From Paenalcaligenes sp050487225 (GTDB taxonomy: Bacteria; Pseudomonadota; Gammaproteobacteria; Burkholderiales; Burkholderiaceae_B), in the NCBI RefSeq assembly GCF_050487225.1, contig NZ_JBKQGY010000001.1:372001-436000 (forward strand): a DNA stretch of 64,000 nucleotides. Direction: 5' to 3'. The position numbers and the translations under genes were made by a program. Under the pieces are notes generated by a model, which was not told the DNA's origin, made no database searches, and was given only the letters and a program-made list of their open reading frames with translations. Positions 43,597 to 52,025 of this stretch are shown one piece after another. Numbering within the stretch: the stretch's first letter is position 1; each line of letters starts with the position of its first letter.

Positions 43597-43707
43597 GCAC
43601 ACGCTGGGGACTGCAGGAATACTTTTTGTGATTTGTACACCAAATCAAAAAAGTTTCCTCTCCGTCCCCCGGTTGATCTGAGTGTAGTGAGATTTACAGC
43701 CCTTTCT
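43597..43707. repeat. Dispersed structured repeat, copy 1
   Basis: About 111 bp, nearly identical to stretches at 56407-56520 and 59798-59909. It contains a long imperfect hairpin: GGGGACTGCAGGAA and TTTTTGTGATTTG on the left pair with CAAATCAAAAAAG and TTTCCT...TCCCC on the right. It lies directly downstream of the SUKH-like gene. Upstream (43419-43596) no gene is seen. Confidence 0.85.
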
Positions 43708-44208
43708 TTAGGGCAGTATGGCTTCAGCCGTTAGTTGAGCTAGAAATTGCTCAAATGATTCCGCCACTACATCTACCTCCTCGAACTCCGGCTCTAGTCC
43801 CATGACGATGCGGCCAAAGTGTGCGGGTGAGGTATCTATCGCGTAATAGCTATACCCATTGGTGACTGAGAGCATAAAAGGGAAATGATGATCCCAGAAT
43901 GACAGTATTTCAGACTTCAGCGTGCTGTCGTCACCGGCTGCTTCTAGCGAGATCAGTTCCCACTCATTCCACCGGAAGGCGGATTCGTCTGTGTTGTGAA
44001 AGTCGGCTTCGCATAAGAACCAAGCTGTTTCTGCGGGATTAACGCACGAGACTAGACTGCCTAGGAAATTCAGTAATGCGGTAGGTAACTTGGGGTGTCT
44101 AGCCGAGACTTCGGGCGGTAGCTGAAACTGTTGGTGGTGTCGTTTTTCAATAGACCAACCACGGTGCTGTAGTTCGGTTATAGGGGGCGGGTTTTGTGGC
44201 GTAGACAT
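43708..44208 (-). CDS. SMI1/KNR4 (SUKH)-like protein
   Basis: A 166-aa soluble protein. The central part, with LPTALLNFLGSLVSCVNPAETAWFL, SFWDHHFPFMLSVTNGYSYYAID and FGRIVMGLEPEFEEVDVVAESFEQFLAQL, follows the SUKH pattern of a hydrophobic core helix, then a G-Y-x-Y-x-A-I strand and a terminal helix. SUKH proteins are often immunity proteins to contact-dependent or polymorphic toxins, but solitary ones with unknown role exist. No toxin gene is near. It stands alone between two catabolic operons, ending against a dispersed repeat. Confidence 0.65.
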   Translation of the reverse strand: MSTPQNPPPITELQHRGWSIEKRHHQQFQLPPEVSARHPKLPTALLNFLGSLVSCVNPAETAWFLCEADFHNTDESAFRWNEWELISLEAAGDDSTLKSEILSFWDHHFPFMLSVTNGYSYYAIDTSPAHFGRIVMGLEPEFEEVDVVAESFEQFLAQLTAEAILP

Positions 44209-44274
44209 AAATGTGTGACTGGCTGCGCTGTGGTAACGCGATATCGTATCGCTCAGATTGCAGCATTACAAATA

Positions 44275-44302
44275 AAAAACCCTTCGTAAAAACGAAGGGT
44301 TT
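44275..44302 (-). terminator. Intrinsic terminator of the cyclase-nitrilase-gentisate operon
   Basis: AAACCCTTCG, six-base loop and CGAAGGGTTT, followed on the minus strand by TTTATTT. It lies about 50 bp after the cyclase stop. It also lies just upstream of the SUKH-like gene, so it isolates that gene from the operon. Confidence 0.88.
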
Positions 44303-44350
44303 AGTCGTTACAACAGTCCCAGTATGTAAAAAGGGAAGTCGTAACGTCGC

Positions 44351-45142
44351 TTAGTTTGACACCAACGCGAGCACACGCAGTGGGCTGCCTGAGCCTGCTT
44401 CAATTTTCAATGGTGCAGAAATAATCAGCGCACCGGTAGGAGGCAACTGATCCAAGTTTTGCATGCATTGCAAGCCGTAGCGGTTGGCGCCGTGCATTAA
44501 GGTGTGGCAGGGGAAAGGCATGGGCCACGCGTAAGATTGTCCGGCATCGGTATTGATGGTTTCTACCCCAAAACCGTGCACGTTACGTTCTTTGAGCATC
44601 CATTCCACCGCTTCTTGGCTAGGGCCTGGCGTGTGTGGGCCGTCGTCTTTCATGTTGACGTAGCTGGCAGGGTCTTTAGCCAGACGTTTAGACCAGTCCG
44701 TACGTAAAAATACCCAACTGTGCTCTGGAATACGGCCATGTGTGGCTTCCCATGCTTTAAGGAAGTCGCTGGTCAGTACCCAGTCTTCATTCGCGGCAAC
44801 CTCAGCAGATGCGTCGATCACGACCGCAGGACGTATGAAGTTTTGCGCAGGAATGGTGTCTACGGTGTTTTGTGGCTGATCTTTGCCCGACACCCAATGC
44901 ACAGGTGCATCAAAGTGTGTGCCGGTATGCTCACCACAGGTGAAATTGTTCCAATACCACGCGGGGCCTTGTTCGTTGTATTGGCTGATAGTTTGTTTGC
45001 TGAATCCTGCAGTTTGGCCAAACTCGGGTGGCAATTGCAGGGCAGGGAAGCTTTCGCTTAATGTGTGGGTGAGGTCAATGACCTTCACCTGTTGGCTATT
45101 CAGCGCTTGTACAAGCTGGCTGATACTGTTCTGTGTACTCAT
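44351..45142 (-). CDS. Cyclase-family metal hydrolase, isatin hydrolase-like
   Basis: A 263-aa metalloenzyme of the cyclase/kynurenine formamidase fold. The metal-binding motif HTGTHFDAPVH is at about residues 72-82. Other marks are KDQPQNTVDTIPAQNF, WVFLRTDWSKRL, the DDGPHTPGPSQEAVEW block and the end LPPTGALIISAPLKIEAGSGSP. These resemble the isatin hydrolases of Labrenzia and Bradyrhizobium more than KynB, from my recall of those families. Isatin hydrolase opens isatin to isatinate. It is the last gene of its operon. KynB-type N-formylkynurenine hydrolysis is the main alternative, but no kynA or kynU is seen. Confidence 0.8.
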   Translation of the reverse strand: MSTQNSISQLVQALNSQQVKVIDLTHTLSESFPALQLPPEFGQTAGFSKQTISQYNEQGPAWYWNNFTCGEHTGTHFDAPVHWVSGKDQPQNTVDTIPAQNFIRPAVVIDASAEVAANEDWVLTSDFLKAWEATHGRIPEHSWVFLRTDWSKRLAKDPASYVNMKDDGPHTPGPSQEAVEWMLKERNVHGFGVETINTDAGQSYAWPMPFPCHTLMHGANRYGLQCMQNLDQLPPTGALIISAPLKIEAGSGSPLRVLALVSN

Positions 45143-45214
45143 CCCGTTGTCTCCTCGTTGTACTCGTACCTGCCGCTATTACTGGCATAGCGACAGGTAG
45201 GTACATATCATTCT

Positions 45215-46240
45215 TTAGTTTTCGGGTTGTTCATCCAGACCTGCGGGTGCCGGGTTGAGCTCGGCGGCGCAGAAGTCATCGTTCACAAAGGTGGCAGCAC
45301 TTAAGGAACGTCGATTGACTTGCAGATTGAAGATGTCAAAACGGTTGTAGTGACCGGTGATGTCATGCATTTGTCGTGGCTGTATGCAGCGTGACAAATC
45401 AATCTCACCGTAAGCAATACCGTCATCATCAATCAGCGGTGTGCCTATAGTGCGACCATCTGGGCCGATCACGCCTGAGAACGCGCTGTTTTTACGTTCC
45501 AGCAAAGCACGAGCGTCAGGGTGTACGGTGCTCATTTGTTCGATGATTTCTTCCGAAATCGTAGAGCACGCAATCACCGTAAACACTTTGCCTTCAAAAC
45601 AGTGGGCCGCAGCACGCAAACGAATAGCCTCAGCCATGTCGTAGTCTTTAGGCGCCACAGGCAAACCAATGTAGTTAGCCACGTGTACTAACTCACCTTG
45701 TGACAGCAAGCTAAAGCGTGCCAAGGTGTTGGTGTTCTCACCGCAGGCCAACGCACCCAATGGACCAACGCTGGTTTTGTGTACGCGTAAGGACGACGCA
45801 TCGCCTGGCGACCATGTCAGTTTTTCAGCCCATGTAGGTACCAGCTTACGATGGCGACCCAACAGGCGACCTTCGTCGCTGATAGTCACTACCGTGTTGT
45901 AGATGGTAGCGATACTGTTGGGGTTGCGTTCGTTAACACCAATCACCACGTTGACTTTGCGCTGACGCGCTACTTCGGCGATTTTCTGGGTTTCAGGGCC
46001 TGGCACTTCAATAGCGGACTTCACCAGTTTTTCAAACCAAGGGCTACCGTCTACTGGGTTCAGAATCCAGCTCCAGTAGGGGTAGGCCGAAATAAAAACT
46101 TCAGGAAAAGCCACCAGTCGGGCACCGTTATCGGCAGCTTCGTGGATCAGCTTGCATGCTTTTTCTACGGTGGCATCCGTATTCAGGAATACAGGTGCTG
46201 TCTGTACGGCAGCAGCCTTGAACACTGGAAGATCTAGCAT
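45215..46240 (-). CDS. Nitrilase (arylacetonitrilase-like)
   Basis: A carbon-nitrogen hydrolase of 341 aa, the size of true nitrilases. The catalytic triad is visible: Glu in AFPEVFISAYPYW (about residue 48), Lys in GRHRKLVPTWAEK (about 130) and Cys in LACGENTN (about 165). Nitrilases usually have CWEN or CAEN here; Gly after Cys is uncommon. It converts a nitrile to acid and ammonia in the cytoplasm. In the present context indole-3-acetonitrile to indole-3-acetate would fit, which is inference. Confidence 0.88.
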   Translation of the reverse strand: MLDLPVFKAAAVQTAPVFLNTDATVEKACKLIHEAADNGARLVAFPEVFISAYPYWSWILNPVDGSPWFEKLVKSAIEVPGPETQKIAEVARQRKVNVVIGVNERNPNSIATIYNTVVTISDEGRLLGRHRKLVPTWAEKLTWSPGDASSLRVHKTSVGPLGALACGENTNTLARFSLLSQGELVHVANYIGLPVAPKDYDMAEAIRLRAAAHCFEGKVFTVIACSTISEEIIEQMSTVHPDARALLERKNSAFSGVIGPDGRTIGTPLIDDDGIAYGEIDLSRCIQPRQMHDITGHYNRFDIFNLQVNRRSLSAATFVNDDFCAAELNPAPAGLDEQPEN

Positions 46241-46251
46241 GTGACTACTCC

Positions 46252-47175
46252 TTATTTGCTGGGCGTAACGTCAACAATAGGGTGACGCAGTGTACCGATG
46301 TGTTCTACGTAGGCTTCTACTACGTCGCCTGGCCACATCCATTCTTGTGGACTACGACCGGCGCCTACGCCTTCAGGTGTACCAGTTGCAATGATGTCGC
46401 CGGGTTCCAGTGTGATCCCTGCGCTGATGTCAGCAATCAGGTGGTTCACGTTGAACAGCATGTGACGTGTGTTGGAGCTTTGTTTGGTCACGCCATTCAG
46501 TGTCAGGCTCAAGTTGATATTGTGTGGGTCTGGCAGTTCGTCAGCGGTAATGATGACGGGGCCAAATGGTGCGTAGGTGTCTTGGCCTTTGGAGTAAATC
46601 CACTGACCAGCACGACGGCAGTCACGTGCGCTCACGTCAATCATGGCGCTGTAGCCAAACACGTAGTTCAGCGCGTCTTCTTTGCTGACACGTTTAGCGC
46701 GTGTACCCATGATCACGGCCAACTCAACTTCCCAGTCCATTTGTTGGGTGATGTTTTTGTTGTGCTCAATAGCGTCGCCAGGGCCTACAACGGTGGTTGG
46801 TGGCTTGGAGAAAATGACTGGCTCTTTAGGCAGCTCTTTGGCGGTATCCAACGTGCGGCTGGATTCGGCTACGTGCTCAACGTAGTTCAAACCAATACCA
46901 AAGATGTTTTTGCGTGGGCGAGGAATAGGGGCCAGCAGTTTTACGTTAGCCAGCGGTACGGCGATGCCAATGGGCATATCGTCGCTGTATTCGTTCAGCA
47001 AGCGGGAAACGGCTGTGACTGTAGCAGGACCCATGTCGATGAAGTCCAGCATGTTGTCTGGCAATGGGGTGCCAGTCACAACGCCAAAATCGTGCAGGTC
47101 AACAACTAAGTCGTTAACGATAGCGCCTAAACGGCCTGCTGCTGCGGGTTCACTGCGGTAAGTTACGAGACGCAT
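46252..47175 (-). CDS. Fumarylacetoacetate hydrolase (FAH) family protein
   Basis: A 307-aa enzyme of the FAH/fumarylpyruvate hydrolase fold. It has FGIGLNYVEHVAES near residue 80, the metal-binding WEVELAVIMG near 130 and the late TGTPEGVGAGRSP near 262. In gentisate catabolism a member of this family hydrolyses fumarylpyruvate or maleylpyruvate to pyruvate and a C4 acid. The gene sits directly after the cupin dioxygenase, which supports such a role. The start at 47175 has GGAGAAGAAA in front; an 8-codon upstream extension is not favoured. No glutathione-dependent maleylpyruvate isomerase is seen. Confidence 0.88.
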   Translation of the reverse strand: MRLVTYRSEPAAAGRLGAIVNDLVVDLHDFGVVTGTPLPDNMLDFIDMGPATVTAVSRLLNEYSDDMPIGIAVPLANVKLLAPIPRPRKNIFGIGLNYVEHVAESSRTLDTAKELPKEPVIFSKPPTTVVGPGDAIEHNKNITQQMDWEVELAVIMGTRAKRVSKEDALNYVFGYSAMIDVSARDCRRAGQWIYSKGQDTYAPFGPVIITADELPDPHNINLSLTLNGVTKQSSNTRHMLFNVNHLIADISAGITLEPGDIIATGTPEGVGAGRSPQEWMWPGDVVEAYVEHIGTLRHPIVDVTPSK

Positions 47176-47230
47176 TTTCTTCTCCAGAGTTACGAACATG
47201 CTTCATGGAGCATGTAGTGATGCAAAGGTG

Positions 47231-48358
47231 TTAGTTAGTAATGATTTGATGCCCGCCGTTATCGGCCAAGGCTTCTTCACGATAAAGATTCAGTGCACGC
47301 ATGGTGGGCAGATCATGGAACGAGAACAAGCAGGCGTCTTCGCTGTTAGAGCCGTTGACGTGCTCGTGGAACATCCATGATGGCACGCAGAAAATGTCGT
47401 GCTCGTTCCAGTCATAGCGTTTGCCATTGATGATGGAGTGACCATGACCCTTGGCAACGTGATAAATGATGCTACCGGTGTGGCGGTGGGCTTTAGTGTG
47501 TTGACCAGGCAGCAGCATTTGCATGCTGGCACCCATGGTGGCCATCACTGGGCCGCCTGTTAGCGGGTTCAAGTAATCCATGATCAGGCCATCAAATGGG
47601 CTGCCTTCAGATACTTTGGCGTAGCGTTGCAAGGCTTCGTACGTAGGCTCCCATTCGTATTTCAGCAACGGCGAGTACGGTTTTTGCCAGTCATGCAAGG
47701 TAGGTTTCAGACCTGGGCCACCCCAAATGTTGGTGGCATCGTTGACAGGGAAGGTCACGGCTTGCTGCAAGTCGGGGTGCACAGCGTAAAAACCGGCTTC
47801 CAGTGCATTCACCAGTGGGATATCCAAACCGTCTTGCCAGATGCAGGTAGTGCCGTCTGAGCTAACACCGTGTTCGTGCCATGAGCCATTAGGTGTGAGC
47901 ACGAAGTCGTTCGCACCCAGTGTCATTTTGTGGCCATCTACTACGGTGTACGCACCAGAGCCTTCCATGATGAAGCGCAGCGCTGACGATGAGTGAGCGT
48001 GTGCGGAGGCGGCTTCGCCAGGGTGCATGACTTGCAAGCCCGAGTACAGCCAACCCACGGCAGCTGCGAAATCGCGGCGGCCTGGGTTGTTCAGGTAAAT
48101 GACTCGGCGACCCGCTTGTTCCGGGGTAACCAAGTCTACCGAGCGCAGCACGTAGTCACGCAAGTCTTTAAAGCGCCATACCACGGGTACGGAGTCTGAT
48201 TTAGGTTCCCACGGCTCAATTTTGTTGGCCACGTTCCATAGCGCACCCGCCTCGAACTTTTCCAGTTCGCGGTAGTACGCCACCAGTTCTGGTGTATCGG
48301 TGACGTTGGCTCGGCCAATCACATCTTCGCGGTAGGCGTCATAGCGTTCTTGTGTCAT
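47231..48358 (-). CDS. Gentisate 1,2-dioxygenase-type bicupin ring-cleavage enzyme
   Basis: A bicupin non-heme iron dioxygenase of 375 aa. The first cupin has GEAASAHAHSSSALRFIMEG near residues 113-132 and a late His in NGSWHEHG; the second has GQHTKAHRHTGSIIYHVAKG near 288-307 and MFHEHVNG. This is the gentisate/1-hydroxy-2-naphthoate/salicylate dioxygenase family. Gentisate is the default substrate. Since the operon makes a 5-hydroxylated CoA ester, possibly of anthranilate, 5-hydroxyanthranilate is an alternative. It starts behind AAAGGAGACAACA and follows the hydroxylase by 45 bp. Confidence 0.88.
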   Translation of the reverse strand: MTQERYDAYREDVIGRANVTDTPELVAYYRELEKFEAGALWNVANKIEPWEPKSDSVPVVWRFKDLRDYVLRSVDLVTPEQAGRRVIYLNNPGRRDFAAAVGWLYSGLQVMHPGEAASAHAHSSSALRFIMEGSGAYTVVDGHKMTLGANDFVLTPNGSWHEHGVSSDGTTCIWQDGLDIPLVNALEAGFYAVHPDLQQAVTFPVNDATNIWGGPGLKPTLHDWQKPYSPLLKYEWEPTYEALQRYAKVSEGSPFDGLIMDYLNPLTGGPVMATMGASMQMLLPGQHTKAHRHTGSIIYHVAKGHGHSIINGKRYDWNEHDIFCVPSWMFHEHVNGSNSEDACLFSFHDLPTMRALNLYREEALADNGGHQIITN

Positions 48359-48403
48359 TGTTGTCTCCTTTGATCTTCTGCCATGTTGCTTAGTGTGGGG
48401 TGT

Positions 48404-50692
48404 CTAGCGCGTGAGCCAGTCCTTTCCCCACTGATAGGGGGCAGGCCACGGTATGTCTTGATAACCTAGCTTGGCAGCTTCATGTAAAGGCCAAGCGGGG
48501 TTAGCAAGGAAGCCACGGGAGAGCGCACATAAATCGGCACGGCCTGCGGCGATAATGCTATTTGCATGGTCTGCTTCTAGAATCGCACCCACTGCCATAG
48601 TAGGGATGGATGCTTCATTACGGATGCGGTCAGCAAACGGTGTTTGGTACATACGGCCATACACCGGTTTTTGGTGAGCTACGACTTCACCACTGGACAC
48701 ATCCACCAGATCTGCACCTGCTGCCTTGAAGTGGCGAGCAATTTCTACGGCATCGTCTGGGGTAATACCGCCTTCAGCCCAATCGTGTGCTGAAATGCGT
48801 ACCATCAACGGTTTTTCTGCAGACAGCGCAGCGCGCATGGCTTTCAGCACTTCTACGGGATAACGCAGACGGTTTTCTAAGCTGCCACCAAATTCATCGG
48901 TACGCTGGTTGGTCAGCGGAGAGATAAAACTAGACAGCAAGTAGCCGTGACCGGCTTGTAGTTCAATGCAGTCAAAGCCTGCAGCATCAGCGCGTTTGGT
49001 TGCCGACACAAAGGCATCGCGTATGGCTTGCATTTGTGCTGCAGTGATGGCGCTAGGGGTAGCGCTATCTGCGTTGTAGGCAATGGCAGATGCCGAGACC
49101 AGATCCCAGTTGCCGGATGGCAAAGGTTTATTGGCCTTTTCCCAACCTACTTGAGTAGAGCCGCGACGGCCAGCGTGACCCAACTGAATACCAATACGAG
49201 CATCCAAGCTGTGTACATGGTCTACGACTTTTTTCCAAGCAGATGTTTGGTCGTCATTCCACAAACCAGCGCAACCGGGGGTTACACGGCCTTCAGGGGT
49301 AACGGCCGTCATTTCTGCCATCAACAAAGCTGCGCCGCCTAAGGCTCTAGCACCGTAATGGGTGTGGTGGAAATCGTTAACCAGACCATCTTTGGCCGAA
49401 TACATCAGCGTAGGCGCAAAGACGATACGGTTTTTCAGTGTCATGTTACGCAGTTTGAAGGGCGTAAACATAGGCGGAGGCGCTTGTTTGCCTGCTTCCG
49501 GTTTCAGACCAGCGTCGGTAGCAAACCAGCGTTCAAACTCGGCAATGCCTTCAGGGTCACGTAAACGTAGGTTCTCGTGGGAGATACGCTGTGAGCGAGT
49601 GAGCATGGAGTAAGTGAATTGCTCCGGAGCCATATCTGCATAGCGTGCAACGTTTTCGAACCACTCGGTAGAGTTACGGGCAGCATTCTGGATGCGCAGC
49701 ACATCAATGCCGCGAGCTGTTTCGTACTCTTTCAGAGCAGTTTCCAGATTGATGTCATGCTTCAGGTGCTGGGCTAAGGAAATCGCATCTTCCAAGGCCA
49801 GTTTGGTGCCTGAACCAATAGAGAAGTGGGCCGTGTGAGCTGCATCACCCATCAATACAAACGGTGTTTGCTTGCCATCTACGTTTTCCCAATGTACCCA
49901 GTTGCGGCAGATGACACGTGGGAAACGAATCCAGATGGCAGAGCCACGCAGGTGGGAAGCATTGCTGATTAGCTTGTTGCCATCCAAGTGAGGGGCAAAC
50001 AGCTTCTCGCAGTAAGCAATACCTTCTTCCTGGCTCATGTTCTCGATGCCAGCTTTTTCCCATACTTCCTGCGGTGTTTCTACGATGAATGTGGAAAGTC
50101 CGTTTTCAAAACGGTAAGCGTGGGCTTGGAACCAGCCATGCTCGTTTTCAACAAAAATGAAGTTGAAAGCGTCGAATTTTTTCTCTGTACCTAGCCACAC
50201 AAAACGGCACTGGCGCTCGTCAATGTCTGGCTGATAGCTTTGCGCGTACTTTGTACGAATGCGGCTATTAATACCATCACAAGCGATGACTAAATCAGCT
50301 TGGTATTTGCGAGCGATTTCAAGCTCGTCTTCAACGAAGGTTTCAAACACTAACTTGACGCCGATTTCTTCGCAACGCGCCTGCAAGATATTCAGCAGTT
50401 TTTTACGACCAATACCGACGAAACCGTGTCCACGGCTACGCAGTGCACGGCCTTTGAAGTGCGTTTCGATGTCGTCCCAGTGGTTGAAGGCATCACCGAT
50501 GGTTTGAGCGGAAACTGGGTCAGCTTCACGCAGGTTTTCCATGGTGGCATCTGAGAACACAACGCCCCAGCCAAAGGTATCGTAGGGGCGGTTACGCTCC
50601 ACCACAATGACCTCGTTGCTCGGGTCTTGCAACTTCATCAGTAGACCGAAATACAGGCCGGCAGGGCCTCCTCCTATGCATACGATCTTCAT
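48404..50692 (-). CDS. Fusion of FAD monooxygenase and Old Yellow Enzyme: salicylyl-CoA 5-hydroxylase / 2-aminobenzoyl-CoA monooxygenase-reductase
   Basis: A two-domain enzyme of 762 aa. The N-terminal ~370 residues are a flavin-dependent aromatic hydroxylase: GGGPAGLYFG (residues 7-16), GVVFSDAT, and the FAD motif LMGDAAHTAHFSIGSGTKLALEDA near 295. From about 400, FTPFKLRNMTLKNRIVFAPT begins an OYE-type TIM barrel, with LGHAGRRG and ARHFKAAGADLVDVSSG. This architecture is that of 2-aminobenzoyl-CoA monooxygenase/reductase of Aromatoleum evansii and of bifunctional salicylyl-CoA 5-hydroxylases. With a thioesterase before it and a gentisate-type dioxygenase after, it probably 5-hydroxylates a benzoyl-CoA. 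The start at 50692 has GGGAGCAGAC before it. Confidence 0.9.
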   Translation of the reverse strand: MKIVCIGGGPAGLYFGLLMKLQDPSNEVIVVERNRPYDTFGWGVVFSDATMENLREADPVSAQTIGDAFNHWDDIETHFKGRALRSRGHGFVGIGRKKLLNILQARCEEIGVKLVFETFVEDELEIARKYQADLVIACDGINSRIRTKYAQSYQPDIDERQCRFVWLGTEKKFDAFNFIFVENEHGWFQAHAYRFENGLSTFIVETPQEVWEKAGIENMSQEEGIAYCEKLFAPHLDGNKLISNASHLRGSAIWIRFPRVICRNWVHWENVDGKQTPFVLMGDAAHTAHFSIGSGTKLALEDAISLAQHLKHDINLETALKEYETARGIDVLRIQNAARNSTEWFENVARYADMAPEQFTYSMLTRSQRISHENLRLRDPEGIAEFERWFATDAGLKPEAGKQAPPPMFTPFKLRNMTLKNRIVFAPTLMYSAKDGLVNDFHHTHYGARALGGAALLMAEMTAVTPEGRVTPGCAGLWNDDQTSAWKKVVDHVHSLDARIGIQLGHAGRRGSTQVGWEKANKPLPSGNWDLVSASAIAYNADSATPSAITAAQMQAIRDAFVSATKRADAAGFDCIELQAGHGYLLSSFISPLTNQRTDEFGGSLENRLRYPVEVLKAMRAALSAEKPLMVRISAHDWAEGGITPDDAVEIARHFKAAGADLVDVSSGEVVAHQKPVYGRMYQTPFADRIRNEASIPTMAVGAILEADHANSIIAAGRADLCALSRGFLANPAWPLHEAAKLGYQDIPWPAPYQWGKDWLTR

Positions 50693-50743
50693 GTCTGCTC
50701 CCTTATTGGTATGTACCACGCTGAATTAGATGCAGAGTAGTAT

Positions 50744-50757
50744 GTTTATTAATAAAT
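50744..50757 (+). promoter_or_regulatory. Candidate operator before the fusion hydroxylase gene
   Basis: GTTTATTAATAAAT with a perfect 12-bp palindrome TTTATTAATAAA (50745-50756), 52 bp before the hydroxylase start and in the 106-bp gap after the thioesterase gene. It suggests a promoter between the two genes. Confidence 0.4.
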
Positions 50758-50798
50758 AATATACAAATAAAGTATTTAGGTACAGGAAAAAACGCGTT

Positions 50799-51251
50799 TT
50801 ATTTTGCGCTATCCATCACGGCGGCTTCTTTCTGAACGTAAGCCTGCATGGGTGTACGTAAAAACTCTGGAATATCAATGGCTTTGTGCGTTACCAATGA
50901 TGTAGTCACAATCACTTGGTTGATCTCCATACGTAGCTGACCTTCCAAGTCGGTGCATTGCAAATGCAGTTGGATGGAGCGACCACCCAAGCGTTCTATG
51001 CTGAGGCTAAGGATGACGTCATCCCCCATTTTGCTGATGGCACGGAAGTCGGCATCCAAATGCACGGTAGGTAGGCCAACTTTACGATCGGCAATAACGC
51101 CATGGAAACCTTCGGTGGGAACGATGTCATCGATCCATTTTTCCAGCAGATCGTTGAACATCACAAAGTACTGCGGATAGAACACAATGCCTGCAGGGTC
51201 GCATTCCGAGAAACGGATCCGGTGTTTTTGCATGTATGGCTTTGATTCCAT
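50799..51251 (-). CDS. Acyl-CoA thioesterase, 4-hydroxybenzoyl-CoA thioesterase-like
   Basis: A hotdog-fold thioesterase of 150 aa. The N-terminal IRFSECDPAGIVFYPQYFVMFNDLLEKW near residues 12-39 is the 4HBT signature, with the catalytic Asp in ECDPAG. It would release the free hydroxy acid from the 5-hydroxylated aryl-CoA made by the adjacent fusion enzyme, giving the substrate for the cupin dioxygenase. A good AGGAAAACGC precedes the ATG. Confidence 0.9.
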   Translation of the reverse strand: MESKPYMQKHRIRFSECDPAGIVFYPQYFVMFNDLLEKWIDDIVPTEGFHGVIADRKVGLPTVHLDADFRAISKMGDDVILSLSIERLGGRSIQLHLQCTDLEGQLRMEINQVIVTTSLVTHKAIDIPEFLRTPMQAYVQKEAAVMDSAK

Positions 51252-51353
51252 GCGTTTTCCTTTTTATTTATAGTGACGCCATAAAGCGCTAGTTCTAGGT
51301 GAAGCCAGACAACATACGTGTGTATCTAGTCTGGCCTGTTTTGGTTTCTGTAA

Positions 51354-51869
51354 TTAGCCGAGGTTCTTTTGCAAATGCACACGCAATTGCCCTAGTTGTT
51401 GCAGTACTTGTACGATCACATCGTGGTCCATACCTTCAAACAACTCGCTTAGCCATTGGTTATGTTGGCTCGCCATTTTTTCGAATGCGGTTTTGCCTTT
51501 TGGGGTCAGGTGCAACAACCAGGTTCTACGGTCGGTAGGGCTGCTGACACGTGAGACCAGACCTTCGCGGGATAGCTCGTCGGTGAGACCCGTAATATTG
51601 CCGCTGGTGACCATCAGATAACGGGATAACTCACCCATTTTCAGGCCTTGGGGGTAGCGGTATAGCTGAGCCATGTAATCGAAACGTGCCAGCGAAATAT
51701 CGAAATTAGTGCGTAGGCGTTTACGTATTTCGTCCTCAATCTGCTTGGTGCAGGTCATGAGTCGTAGCCATAGCCGCACGCTGGCGGGATCTTTAGGGCT
51801 GATGCGTCCTTCGTAGCCGCTGTCTTGTACTAATTCGGTAGACAGATCTAAGTCTGTGGTTGGTTGCAT
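51354..51869 (-). CDS. MarR family transcriptional regulator
   Basis: A 171-aa winged-helix regulator. It has RLRTNFDISLARFDYMAQLYRYPQGLKMGELSRYLMVTSGNITGLTDELSREGLVSR, where the recognition helix is SGNITGLTDEL, followed by the wing SPTDRRTWLLHLTPKG. Usually a dimer that represses until an aromatic ligand is bound. It lies between the thioesterase operon and the 2-oxoacid oxidoreductase operon, all on the same strand, and has a copy of the candidate operator 103 bp upstream. It is the most likely reader of that site. Confidence 0.9.
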   Translation of the reverse strand: MQPTTDLDLSTELVQDSGYEGRISPKDPASVRLWLRLMTCTKQIEDEIRKRLRTNFDISLARFDYMAQLYRYPQGLKMGELSRYLMVTSGNITGLTDELSREGLVSRVSSPTDRRTWLLHLTPKGKTAFEKMASQHNQWLSELFEGMDHDVIVQVLQQLGQLRVHLQKNLG

Positions 51870-51971
51870 TTTCTGATTCCAAGCGCACCCTTAAATGAGG
51901 ACGCAGTACGTTAACAATAAAGACCAAGCCGTCGCATACGCACGTAGTCAAATTACATTCTACACTATATT

Positions 51972-51985
51972 GTTTAGTAGTAAAG
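51972..51985 (+). promoter_or_regulatory. Candidate operator before the MarR gene
   Basis: GTTTAGTAGTAAAG, sharing 13 consecutive bases with the site at 43389 in front of the Rieske operon. The gap 51870-52025 also holds ACACTATATTG, a possible minus-10 neighbourhood, so autoregulation is plausible. Confidence 0.5.
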
Positions 51986-52025
51986 TATCTAACGACGACT
52001 TACTATAATTGCTCACATAAAGTGC

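Noticed and set aside
44351..45142. Naming the cyclase kynB (kynurenine formamidase)
   Set aside because: The HTGTHFDAPVH motif is shared by the whole fold; other blocks look closer to isatin hydrolase and there is no kynA or kynU in the window.
46282..47109. A long 275-codon open frame antisense to the FAH hydrolase gene
   Set aside because: It is rich in His, Cys, Val and Phe with no recognisable fold, as expected for the complement of a well-supported gene.
51304..51335. Hairpin GCCAGAC/GTCTGGC after the MarR gene as a terminator
   Set aside because: The stem is short, the loop is long and no T-run follows on the minus strand.
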